64,000 nucleotides of DNA from Ilyonectria destructans (taxonomy: Eukaryota > Ascomycota > Sordariomycetes > Hypocreales > Nectriaceae). A program made the position numbers and the translations under genes. Shown here piece after piece: positions 21,841-33,357 of the stretch. Under the pieces are notes generated by a model, which worked only from the letters and a program-made list of their open reading frames with translations, was not told the origin of the DNA and did not search any database. Location: NCBI GenBank assembly GCA_020740775.1, contig JAHEWK010000007.1, positions 2,418,001-2,482,000 of the forward strand, read 5' to 3'. How positions within the stretch are numbered: the first letter of the stretch is position 1; every line of letters begins with the position of its first letter.

Positions 21841-24800
21841 ATGTCTCTGACTCGCGAAGAGGCCAAGAAAGCATTGGAGACGTTAGCTGAAACGGCTTCC
21901 ACGATTGCCCTTGAACTATCAAGGTCAACTTACGATGCCCAGACTGTTCGGTCTGACCAAGCTAGGGGGCTACGAAAATTGGCCTCAAGGCTAGCAGTCT
22001 TTGTCGAGAGGAGCTCAATGACGACCGAGCCGTACGACTTGGAGATTTTAGAGCTTGTGAAACAGGCAATTTCCGTGAGTCAAACTAGGTCATGCTTGAG
22101 GCAGACATAGTGCTTACTTTGCCCTTCACCACTGCAGCCAGTGACACTAGCTTCGCTCATAGACCCCCAGGGTGGAATCAGCATTGAAGCCTTACTGAAA
22201 GACTCTTATTCGGAATTGAGGCCACAGGTCAATCGTCTCCTGACACGGCTGAGTGAAGACTATGCAACAGGTGTAGATCGGGAGATATTACTACAAGACC
22301 CCCAGCCAACTCAGCAATTTTTCCAACCCGTACAGTTACAAAGTGAGCAACGAAACCAAGTGCTACTTTCCGGACAATCGACCAACTAACTTCTCCCTCC
22401 AGCACCTGCCGACATAGAACTTGAGCTACAGCACGTATATAATGTCGTCAATGATACTGCGCACTGTAAATTGGCACATCAAAGACACCTGCGGCAATTC
22501 GATCTACGGCTACAGCCTCTCGAACTGGAGGCGTTTAACGCCGAGCTTATTTTCAACGCGCACCCAGTTTGTAGTGAAAGCGAAAGCGTATGTCTCCACG
22601 AAACCGAAATACGAGTTACCATGTGAGTGTGTATTTAGTCGAACTCTCCAGGCTGTCAGCGCCATACGAACGAGTGTCAAGGAAGGATATTTCCTACATC
22701 CTCTTTCTCCCCATTTTCTTGCCCTTAGCAACTATTATATGCAATCTGCTATAACAACCACTAAGTCGACTTAGGAATTCAAGTAACGCCGAGAATCACG
22801 GAAACCAGACGTACAGCCCGTGTTCCGGCATTGTAGAGGCTCATGGGAAACGACTCAGCCTTTCGCTCGTTATCGACCATACATTAGCCCACGAGGCACC
22901 AACACTATTCACTGGCGCCTCAACCTCAACTCTCCGAGATCTAGTCGCCGGAAACACCGCAGGGCAGTCGTTCAGCAGCTTTGTCAATAAAATAACCCCC
23001 TACGATGAAATTTCTCTTGCCTATATCCTCACCAAGTCAATTTGGCAGCTTTATAGCACAGACTGGCTCAATAGACCATGGACTGCTGATGACATTCATT
23101 TCTATGACTCGCAAGAGCATTTAAACTACAGTCGCGGAGGAGACATAGATCTTCTTCAAACATATCACCCTTACGTCCACGTCTTCTTACCACAATCTCG
23201 CATGGATATCGCAGCGATGGCACCACCTGGCTCACGTATCGACTACTCAGACGAAGGGAGCGAGTGGCAGGGACGCTCTTTCCCCGACGTTCTTGCCCTA
23301 GGGGTGCTGCTCATTGAGGTTCTTTGGAAGAGTAAGGTCATGCCGCAGAACGACGGCGCTTCGGCGTCGATTCACGGGAATCTAGCCAGATATCGCACAA
23401 TGGCCTTGGCCATTATTACCGAAGGTTTCCCCGGCGATTGCCAGTCGCTAGTTGAGGAGGGTTTTCGGGATATCCTGCAAAAGATCTTCCATAACAAGCT
23501 GTTCCAGGGCAAAGACGAAAGGGGGGACAACGGGAGAGCGACTCGGCGGGATATCCTCTTTCGATCGCTCCTAGAGCCTATTAAAAGATTGTACGAGGTG
23601 GGAGTAAAAGGTCGGATAAACAGAAATGGTCAGCTTGCGGTTGTCAGATCCAGCGAATGTGATCCCGGGAAGGCGACTACTGATTTTGACTACGGGATAC
23701 TCCTAAGCCAATTCGAAAAAGGCTGCGCAAACAGAAAGAGTCATACCAACATGTAAGTCTCAGCCAACCCATCCATTCTTACAGCTCCCTGGATAGGTCT
23801 GTTTTATCCATTCGCGTTTCTTCGACTGACTCTACACTCTTATTAGAGCACGAGCGATTACGGAGCTCCAGCAATTCCCAAGAATTAGTAGTTTCTTTAG
23901 AAAGCTGATGATGAACAAAGAGCCGTGGGAAATCAAGGACCCGATCCGAATTGCGGTCCTTGACACGGGTTGCGACCTCTCTGGAAGATTCTTCACCCGC
24001 AACGGCAACCCTGGCGAGGCGCAGCGGATTCGCTGGCATGACTTTGTTACACCAGGTCAGGCTGTGCCAACTGATGAAGACCCAGATAGACACGGCACCA
24101 ACATTGTGACGCTGCTGTTGATGCTACTGCCTATGTGTGAAATATTTGTTGGCCGGGTGGCGACCTCACAAGCACAACTCCCGGATTCGGTCCCCAACAT
24201 TGCAAAGGTATGATGGACTTGCCTTTTCAAAGAGGACAGAAAACCCCGCAAAAACGAAACACGTCGCTGACCATGTGCTTGGAAATAGGCCATCAGCCAC
24301 GCATCCACCGAATGGAATGCCCACATCATCACCATGTCGTGGGGTTTCGACGAAGAAAAAGGAGAAATCCGAGATGCAATCAACAACGCCTGGGCAAAAC
24401 GGCAGCAGCGCGTCCTCTTTTTTGCAGCTGCGAATAACGAGGGCTTTAGGGAGTCCGAATTATTCCCCGCCAGCCACTACGTGAACGTCATCTCGGTCGG
24501 TGGTGCCGAGAACGACGGCGAGCCCGCCAAGGGACTCTGCCCCAACCCAAAGCCCGAACACGACGAGGGCGTCTTCTCTGCCCTAGGAGTAGCCGTGCCG
24601 TGCGGAAATTGGGAGGATAAGCCTCCCGTAAAGTCCGGCGTAGGAGGAACCTCCATGGTACCGGTGGGCATGAGTGGTTGCTCCTTCGCCGCTCCGGTGC
24701 TTGCGGCGACAGCGGCCCTATTCCTCCATTACGCAACCTTTGCGGCACAGTACAGGCCTGAACACCAAAAGCGATTGCAAAAGGTGTTTGAACCGCAGGG

Positions 24801-24957
24801 GATGCGTCGTCTATTCCGCAATATTGGCCAGGTGAACAAGAGAACGAGCGTGAGACGATGGTTTGTACGACCCGCGCACCTGTTCAAGCCAAAGGCGGTC
24901 AGGGACTTGGACCATAGTGATCTGATTACAGAAATGATTAGCGCTTTGCGTTTGTAG
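21841..24957 (+). CDS. DUF7580-like / subtilisin (S8) serine protease, HET-Q2-like
   Basis: Model: join(21841..22074,22138..22342,22403..22622,22775..23752,23847..24207,24289..24957), 888 aa. The N-terminal ~540 residues are helical and match fungal DUF7580-type regions (LSLSLVIDHTLAHEAP; AYILTKSIWQLYSTDWLNRP; SFPDVLALGVLLIEVLW). The S8 domain follows, with Asp585 (AVLDTGCD), His628 (DRHGTN), the oxyanion Asn near 715 (AAANNEG) and Ser798 (SGCSFAAP), so the triad is complete. There is no signal peptide, so it should act in the cytosol. Splicing is needed to join the triad parts. It is divergent from the gasdermin-like gene, which is its likely substrate. The 152-nt third intron is unusually long; an alternative acceptor at 22816 is also in phase. 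Confidence 0.85.
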
Positions 24958-25199
24958 GTTGTATCAGAGATCAAATAGGAACATACAGTCTTGTAGCCAC
25001 AAAATCCCTCTCGGAATGCGAGTCCAATGTACGCTAGAGTATGGAGAAGTTACAGAGAAGAAAACCAACGCTGTAACCGTATGAAGGGCCAAAGTCAAAA
25101 CCAGGCAGGTTGTAATATCGAGTGGTTCCATCCAGGGGTCGTCCATTTCTCATCTGGCTTGCCCATAGTGACATTCTACCGCGGCGGACTGGCGCCGTG

Positions 25200-27031
25200 T
25201 CAATTGACTGGAATACTCATCACCCCGCGTATCGCTTCTAAGGCGTTCCTCATATGCCATTGTGGCACCGACGATCCGGATACTAATCCCTCGTAAGAGG
25301 TGTAGGCTTTCAGGTAGAATGCAATACTCGTCTTCTCTGCCGGAGATGAATAGCGAATTGGCGCTGATTCAGGTGACGATGTGTCGCCCGACCCTGGCAA
25401 CGAGGAAGGATAATAATTGATGGCCATGGACGAAGGATCCTTCGGCATGCGCGGTACGCTGGATGATACCTCCGCGTTCGTGTTGTCCAAAAGCAGGGGA
25501 TCAGAATCTTCCCGGATGGGCTGTGGCCGAGCCTTTCGAAACGGGTTCAGCCAGCGAGAAGGAGCGGAGTCGAGGATGTTGTCAAGCAATGACTGTGTAA
25601 GAACCGGTTTGACTGTCACCCCTGAAGGTGATGCATCAAGTTCCGTAACTGTTTGGTGAAGAAATGTCCCAGGGAGAACCGGATTGTCGTTGACAGAGCT
25701 TTCCATTGCTTTCATCGAAAAGACTTCCAGACACCACGCAACATGGTCCACGAAATCTCTCCACGCTGCCTCATTGCATGCCTTGTCATCTTCGCCATTC
25801 TCCTGTGCTTTCGTTGATTACTTACACTTATAGTGCTCTCGAGACCCTCCAACCAGAGGACACACTGGGCAGGTGGTGAAAGCATCCATATTGACGATCG
25901 GTCCAGGATGAAGCTGCACCGAACTCGAAGCTGAAAGGCCCAACCTTTTTAGCTCCGGGTTATGCTTGTCTTCCAAATGTTTTAGGCGTGACCCGTTGTC
26001 ATGGAGCTTCTCCTCGCATAGCGGACATGGCCAATACCGGATGTGTTCTTGCGGATTTGTGACCGCATGAGGATCATTCAACATGTGATCAAGCCATTTT
26101 TTCCTTGTCGCATAGAAAGAGAGAGGCTGTAGACAGCCTGGAATCAGGCAAGTATACGGGGCTAGATCAGCGGTGATGTGCTCCCTAACCTCGCTTTAGT
26201 TTAGGTACCCATGGAACGGCAAGTGTCGACAAGTACATACCGCCAAGCATGTGCTTCAGCAAAGTAGGCAGGAAGAGAATCGTAGCAATATGGACAGCCA
26301 AAGTTTATCGACGAAGTAGGCACGACTGGGGGAGCGGGAAGCATGAATGTCGATCGTGGTGGCCAGGTGGTGGCGATATTTGCCACTTCTGGTTGCCTCG
26401 TTTTCTCCCATTTCGTCCTTGCTAGTACAAAGCGGGCACGACGCTTCACATTCGCATCGATCAATCGATCGCGGATCTGTTGGCTCTGGACAGGGGCGGT
26501 TGAGAGATCCCGGCGATTGCGCGAGGCTGGTGTCGGCTCCTTCGTCGACGTTTGGCCGTCGTCCGCGGAAGCGCCACGCGCCTGGCTCATTTCCTCCTTG
26601 AAGTCATCCAGCTCCTTGCGCAGCGAGGAATCGATTTTCGCGTCGTCCAGAGTCCAAATCGTGGAGCACGGCAGCGCGTTACGCGCCGTCGCGGTGAGCG
26701 TCACGACATCGCTCAGAGTGTCCTCCACGTCCCGACGAGCTAGGTTCTGCCCTGGGTGCAGGAACTGGTCTTTGTTGGCAAGCAGGCTCTCCAGGATCCA
26801 TAAGAGATTGCTCAGTGTCGATTGCAGTGACTCGCGGAGGTGTAGCTTCTCGTCAAGGCTATAGCGGCCCTCGGCGAGCGAGCCAGAGCTGTGCGACCAG
26901 AGATTGAAATCTATGTATCGCCGCTGGAGCCAGACGGCGAAGTCAACGTCGCGGTCGTAGCGTTCAGAGTCCCGAAGACGGTCAAACTTTTGTCGGCATG
27001 CCGTGGCAGCCTCAAATATTGGCTGTAACAT
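25200..27031 (-). CDS. Fungal C2H2-type zinc-finger protein
   Basis: Model: complement(join(25200..25765,25826..26184,26241..27031)), 571 aa. An N-terminal helical region (FEAATACRQKFDRL…) precedes a CPYCYDSLPA finger near residue 250. Splicing then gives EHITADLAPYTCLIPGC, FYATRKKWLDHML, WPCPLCEEKL…HLEDKH, and 'FTTCPVCPLVGG…HYKC'. This is the chain of C2H2-like fingers typical of a fungal family often lying near NLR-like genes. The C-terminal part has 'FVDHVAWCLEVFSMKAM' and then a disordered region. The last intron (60 nt) was fixed by phase; an 18-nt alternative was rejected. Role unknown; it may be regulatory or part of the surrounding immunity-like group. Confidence 0.78.
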
Positions 27032-27985
27032 GATTGAAGCATCAGGTGAAGTAGGTAGCGGCGGTGGGCTACAATTGTTAGGGGTAGAATATCAATTGAA
27101 TCGGTCGTGAGATCAGGCTGCGAGAGTCGGACGAGCGGTTCATTTATTTTCCGGGTGGCTGTCTGCTTAGTGCAAGGCAATCCCTCTGAAAGAAGGCGAC
27201 TCGCACTAACAATCCGTACATGCCTCCCGCCTTCAAAGGAGACCGGTACTCCGCAGATCCGATTGCACCCTTAATGAACAAATCGCTAATAGGGGCCACA
27301 GTCCCTAGATGCGGAAGTCGGGGGGTACATCAACGGCTTACGTCTCATAAGTTGCATACAGTAAGTCACTGGTACGGGAGGCCAGGCGTCAAGATGATCG
27401 CTTGTTGCCTATCGCAGATACATGGAGCGGTCGCCGTAAAATAAAACCCGCCCATGTGTCAGACAACGCGTTCTTTGTCGGTCTGAGAAATGCTGGGACT
27501 TCTATTGCGGTATAAAGTAGGTAAGGTTGAATGTACCTTTCCTTTCTGCTCTCTGATTGGACTGGATTTCTGTTCGTGACCTAAGTTCAGGCTTACGACT
27601 GAAATGAATGTTACTTCGTATTAAAAAAGGTTATTATAATATGTCACGGCCGCGGCCCAGGGCGCCTTTTCTTCTCAACATGGGTCAAGGGTAATCTGCA
27701 CCGAACCACCCAACGCCACCCGCATCACCAGTTATTCGAGACTCAACAGTAATCTGACCTGGGCGCCCAGGATTCTCAATAGACAGAGATATGAATAAAC
27801 TAAATCTTCAATACACCCAAATCAGACCGCACTTCTTGGCTATCAATTTCTCTCAGTGACGTTGGTTGAACGTCAAGTCAATACAGGATGTCAGTTACGT
27901 CACACTTCCCTATCCTCATCTCGATCTGGTTTTCGGTTATATCCACACGTGCTAGTCCTTCAAGGCCGACTTCTGCCATATCAAG
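27032..27985. other. Intergenic region, no gene recognised
   Basis: About 950 bp between the C2H2 promoter side and the 3' end of the ankyrin-deaminase gene. Short open frames only. Confidence 0.5.
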
Positions 27986-29542
27986 TCAACAATATTCAAT
28001 CTGGAAGGCGATGCCTAGTTTTTCTTCAACCTGACTGACGAATCGTCTGCAATCAGCACAAACAGCCCGACTCACACAAATCCTCGAAATCACTGTTGGA
28101 ATTCCGGGTTGAACTTTGACAAGTTCCTGCAGTTCCATGTGTTCTTGTGTCCATTCTCCTCTTTTATCTGGGGCGACACGGTTTATCAACACCTTTGGAA
28201 TCACCATGTGCTTGTCAACGTAATACGCAATAAGCTTCTTCTCAGCATGCGAAGCTAAGAAAGACCCAGGAGATGTTGCCTTATCGTATATGTGTGCGGG
28301 CAAGTCATAGTCGATCAGTATAGAGAGTTCCATAACTCGGCGCATCCAGAGCTCATTGTCGATAATGTCGTCGACGGAGAAATCAGTTCTCCAGCCACTG
28401 GCGGCGCTGACTATCGGGAACATCCTGCCCCGGTCCATTCGAGCGATGGTCTTCTTCTCGTCTGGGACAAGGTACGTAGTAGTGTGCTCATAGTATGTAA
28501 TCTCATGTTGTGATGAATTTTGTCCCGGAACATATCGGCCGGGTCTTGATTCCTGGTTTGTGCTAGAGTACCGGCCCGTGGTGCTGGGGGGCTCGTAGGG
28601 GCGTAATCTGATTGCAATGATTCTTCGATTGTCCTCCGCCTCGCTTTTTTCACTACACTCAGATGTCCATTGCCTCATCATTTTAGTGACTGTAGATGGC
28701 AGCGCGTAGAACAATGCATTTCTTCCTCTCCGGTCTTTGCGATCCGGATTGGCGCCATTGGCGAGCAAGAAGTCGACCACTCCTAATCTTCCCCACAGCG
28801 CTGCCTCCATCAAAGGCGTCCTCATTTCGTTATTGACATTGTTCAAGTCCCCACCTTTCTCGCAAAGGAATCGGATCATATTAGAGTGTCCTTCTATTGC
28901 GGCAAAGGAAATGCAATTCTCCCCAAGTCTATTTTTTGCGGCGATGAAAGGGTCCTGATAGGTTTTGGTAAGGTGCTCAACGCCATTGATGTCATCAGTG
29001 ATGCAACAGGAAAAGAACATCTCGAGTCTCCATTCAGGGTCCCGGTATTGGCTCTCCCAGAAATCTTCATTGTTTTCATGTGAGTCCGGCATCCCTTGGG
29101 TACTTTCAGAATCATGAACGGTGAGATTTTCCAGTTGCTCTTGCACCTCTTCCACGTCGTTAGTATCCGTCAGGATGACTTCTTCCTGATTATAAGACCA
29201 CTCCTCTTCATTGTCTTCAAGTCCTGTCACATCGACTGTGACGAAACAAGAATTTTTCTTGTCGAGCTCGTAGGCATACTCGGTTTTTGCCGGATCCTCA
29301 TATGGATAGCACATCTGGTACTGGCGCGAGCTGGGTTCTTCAAGACGTCGTCGATAACAGTGAGATTCACGCCTGTGACGTGTCCAAGGGTGATCACCAA
29401 CTCCATGGCGATGTATGCGTGAACAGTACGGGCAGTAAACTCGGACATCATGATCATTCCAGTCGATAACGAGGGCGAGTGGCACACGACAACCGTTGCT
29501 GTCGAGTAGTCCTTTTGGAAGGGACGACGGATCAGGCGGCAT
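27986..29542 (-). CDS. Ankyrin-repeat protein with C-terminal DYW-type deaminase domain
   Basis: 518 aa in one exon, started at ATG 29542 because the longer frame begins with TTG. Near residue 35 is a putative zinc knuckle (CPYC…H…H…C). An acidic linker follows, then two to three ankyrin repeats (~190-290: FAAIEGHSNMIRFLCEKGGD, TPLMEAALWGRLGVVDFLL). The C-terminus carries the deaminase signatures His432-Ala-Glu434 (SHAEKKLIAYY) and Cys495-x2-Cys498 (RAVCADCRRF), ending IEYC. This is the zinc-binding HAE…CxxC layout of DYW-family deaminases. That family edits C to U in plant organelle RNAs; fungal copies fused to ankyrins have been described in comparative genomics, but their substrate is unknown. 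Deamination activity here is inferred. Confidence 0.78.
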   Translation of the reverse strand: MPPDPSSLPKGLLDSNGCRVPLALVIDWNDHDVRVYCPYCSRIHRHGVGDHPWTRHRRESHCYRRRLEEPSSRQYQMCYPYEDPAKTEYAYELDKKNSCFVTVDVTGLEDNEEEWSYNQEEVILTDTNDVEEVQEQLENLTVHDSESTQGMPDSHENNEDFWESQYRDPEWRLEMFFSCCITDDINGVEHLTKTYQDPFIAAKNRLGENCISFAAIEGHSNMIRFLCEKGGDLNNVNNEMRTPLMEAALWGRLGVVDFLLANGANPDRKDRRGRNALFYALPSTVTKMMRQWTSECSEKSEAEDNRRIIAIRLRPYEPPSTTGRYSSTNQESRPGRYVPGQNSSQHEITYYEHTTTYLVPDEKKTIARMDRGRMFPIVSAASGWRTDFSVDDIIDNELWMRRVMELSILIDYDLPAHIYDKATSPGSFLASHAEKKLIAYYVDKHMVIPKVLINRVAPDKRGEWTQEHMELQELVKVQPGIPTVISRICVSRAVCADCRRFVSQVEEKLGIAFQIEYC

Positions 29543-30421
29543 CGTGGCCGGAGAGTACTCAAATACTCTGGGGTGGAATGTGACCGGGTAAGCTTTCAAC
29601 TATGTTTGAATGCATCAAGCAAATAATGTTGAATGTTTGTAGGAGTGAGCTTTGGACGGTGAGGGGTGGTGCGCCGCTGAGCCGAGCCTTGCCACGCACG
29701 TTATCACGCCCGGGAAAATCGTTGCTCCATTTGGATGGCAGAGATGGAAATTGGCTTTCGTCGCATGCGACATGTGATAATGTCAAAACGACAAAGTGAA
29801 TATCTTTAGCCTACCTACCGCTACCGGTCTTAAATGGTATTTGCTGCGATTATTACGTAGAACATATTCCTACTAGGTGCGTCTGGAGTACATATCTCAT
29901 TTCACTATTAGGCATATTACGAGCTGCGCTACTAGGAGTGCGCATTCCACTTTTGGCGATCAGTTTGGTAATGCGACAATGGCTTTATGTAGCCTCTATG
30001 GATTTCTCCCATCAAGCCTGTTAAATTGTTGGTCAAGCACAGTGTGCTGTCACCCTTCAAGCAGCACCAGGTGAGCTGAAAAAATAGTCATCTGGCCTCG
30101 TCCAATTTAGATTGGGTATGCCAGGGCAGGGCAGGGAGCGTTTGATGTCGTTCAAGCCGAGAGAAACATTAGCTCACAATCTTACGATGGTGAGGTTCTG
30201 GAAGCAGAAGAGTGTCGCAACGAGATTTTTTTTAATAATTGAAGAGCTGGCTAAAAAACAGGCGCGAAGCTGTTGTAGCAAGAAAAGAATATAATATTTG
30301 TGCGCGATAGAGAGTGTCCTAAATGTTTTACCCCAAAGGACAACTTTGTCCAAAACGTAGGATTCGCCATACAGTCTGGCTCAGCCGATGAAACCACCCC
30401 ATCCCGCAGCTAGTACCCTCC
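29543..30421. other. Intergenic region, no gene recognised
   Basis: About 880 bp. Open frames are short and AT-biased around 29.8-30.3 kb. No gene supported. Confidence 0.5.
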
Positions 30422-31351
30422 TCACCCGTTCAGTTTCCCATTGACGAACTGCAATGCAGCCTGTCCGTAGATCGAGCCATATAACTGGTGGTGGGCGGCG
30501 TCATTTCCGTTGCAGCAGTACGGGTCTTGGGAGTCGCAGTAGGACTGGATTTTGCTGGCAGAAGGGCAAGAAAACCCGGCTGGACGAGGATCAAACTGGG
30601 AGTAATGTCAGCGTTGAACGATGTCTTCCTTTTTCAAAAGAATAGTAGTGAGAGAAACGACTAGAGAGGCCACAATTATATCCCCGACTGGGGTTACGTC
30701 AAAAGTAGGAATGAATACTATGGAATCGTGACTTACGCCATTCGCCCTGCATGTGCCAACTTCATACGGCAGGCCATAGATATACCGAGGGTCTCCCATG
30801 AAGATTGCTGCCTTAACCATGTTCACAGCAGAGGCAGAGAGGAGAACAGCAGTGTTGGAGAGGCCCTGGTTGGGGTCACCTCCCCCACAGAAAGCGTTGT
30901 CGAAGATTTGGCCGCCCTGCATTCAACATATCAGATAATGTTGTATTTATCTTCGAGACCAAATTCGGCAGTTTGTAAAACCGGGAAAGGACCATTATTC
31001 ACTTACCTGGGAGTACCCAACCAAGACAAGCTTCGTGGTAGGGCACCGGCTATTGTACGAGTTCACCGCAGAGGCAACAGCATTCGTACCGGTCACCACA
31101 GAGTTGGCATAGCTGATGCCGCCACAGCTACTCTGCCCGCCGCACGCTGGGTACGTGATGGCCTCAGAAGTAGCACCTGGGTGCGCATTGAGGATCAAGT
31201 TGACAACAGTGCCTGCCGAACCGTACCCGGGAGATACAGTCGTTTCTCGGGCACCAAAGACATGGATAGCCGGGCAACTCTGTCTTGTCACTAACCCAGC
31301 AACAAGATCCTGAGCGAGCAGGAAGGATAAGATGACGCTGAGCTTATACAT
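30422..31351 (-). CDS. Secreted acetylxylan esterase / cutinase-like esterase (CE5)
   Basis: Model: complement(join(30422..30595,30737..30916,31007..31351)), 232 aa, introns 90 and 141 nt. A signal peptide (MYKLSVILSFLLAQDLVAG) and a short pro-segment precede SCPAIHVFGARETT. The nucleophile Ser114 lies in GYSQGG, created by splicing. 'CGGGDPNQG' and 'IFMGDPRYI' follow, then the conserved YCDSQDPYCCNG (Asp) and AAHH (His). This matches the Penicillium-type acetylxylan esterases of family CE5, which remove acetyl groups from xylan. It is divergent from a GH11 xylanase gene, supporting joint use on acetylated xylan. Confidence 0.93.
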
Positions 31352-32123
31352 GATGACTGTGTTGTTTCGGGAAGGAGGCAGTGAGTGTTTGTGTTTGTTG
31401 TGACGAAAGTAGTGCGAAGAGATCCAAGAACTTGGAAGTTGCAGATGTTGATATTTATACATGTACTATCGAAAATATCAGCACTCGAGCCCATGGGATA
31501 AAGTTTCGGCTATAGTGATTCATCTCCTCGTCGTTTCTCCTTCCCAATGCCTGCCCATTCTTTCTAAACACGGTCCGCGATGCCGGGTGTCCGGACCAAA
31601 GGAAACCAACCCAACCATCTCATCACGACAACAAGTTTATGGAGTTGAAAGCCGGGTAAATACGAAAACCAGTTGTTTGGAAAGTCTGGATGATCTCACC
31701 GACATGTCAGCATACTCTACGCTTGCCGCCTTCCGAATACGGACAAGGATGATCCCTGGCCGTCCCACTCACGGGCTAGAACCTCGGGACGGCGGTCCTT
31801 GTACACGCAGGGACACGGCAATCGTGCCACGAGGCTATTTAGGCAGATTTACTCCGCAGTATATTTAAGCTACTAAGATCACATTGCCGAAGCAAATGCC
31901 AGTACGGCCCTCATTGGTTCCAACCTGCGGGGCGTGTCCCTCCGCGGGTCTACCCTAGATCATCTGCGGCATGAATGCCGACGTTCCGAGGACCGATCCA
32001 GTAATGATCATCCCTGATGTTTTGTGTTTAGTTCGCCTCGCACGGATTTAATAGATGGAAAACTCTGTACGTAATTCTGGAACCTGCAATTTCCAATAAT
32101 CTATTCGTTGTGAACGGATATTA

Positions 32124-32130
32124 GGCTAAA
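32124..32130 (+). promoter_or_regulatory. Candidate XlnR/Xyr1 binding site (GGCTAAA)
   Basis: Exact match to the canonical xylanolytic activator site, 315 bp upstream of the xylanase start codon. A single 7-mer match can be chance; the gene content makes it plausible. Confidence 0.45.
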
Positions 32131-32345
32131 TGTACTTTCGTCCATGACGCGACTTCCCGTCTTCTCCTCCAACTTGATGTCATGTGGATTATGATTCAGG
32201 TGAATTCTCTTTTCGTTTGGGTGGACGGTGGAAAGGAAGGTGTATTGGTGCATTAATTCATCCTAAGCGATTTAAGTGGGCTATGTAAAATAGGGGGAAA
32301 TGGTGTGATCAGACCTCATGTAGTCCCACTCATACAGAGAAAGTT

Positions 32346-33122
<777 letters not shown>

Positions 33123-33357
33123 TGCAGCTCACAAATTCTGGAATCCGGAGGATCGGAGACTTGTGGTCAAATTCGATTCGAGATGATGGGGAATTGTACA
33201 TAGTCGAGAGTCTGTTGCTTGTTATTTTTGAAGTAGTTAGTAGACTAGTTAGTCTAATTCCTGTCATTATATTAACCCTCTGATTTCATTTATGCACCTT
33301 TGCTTTTGTGTATTAATATTGGAAAACATGCGTAATGTATTCAGACGGCGTGATATG

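Noticed and set aside
25808..25825. 18-nt GTAAGT…AAG 'intron' in the C2H2 gene
   Set aside because: Too short; a 60-nt intron (25766-25825) with a CAG acceptor fits phase and family sequence.
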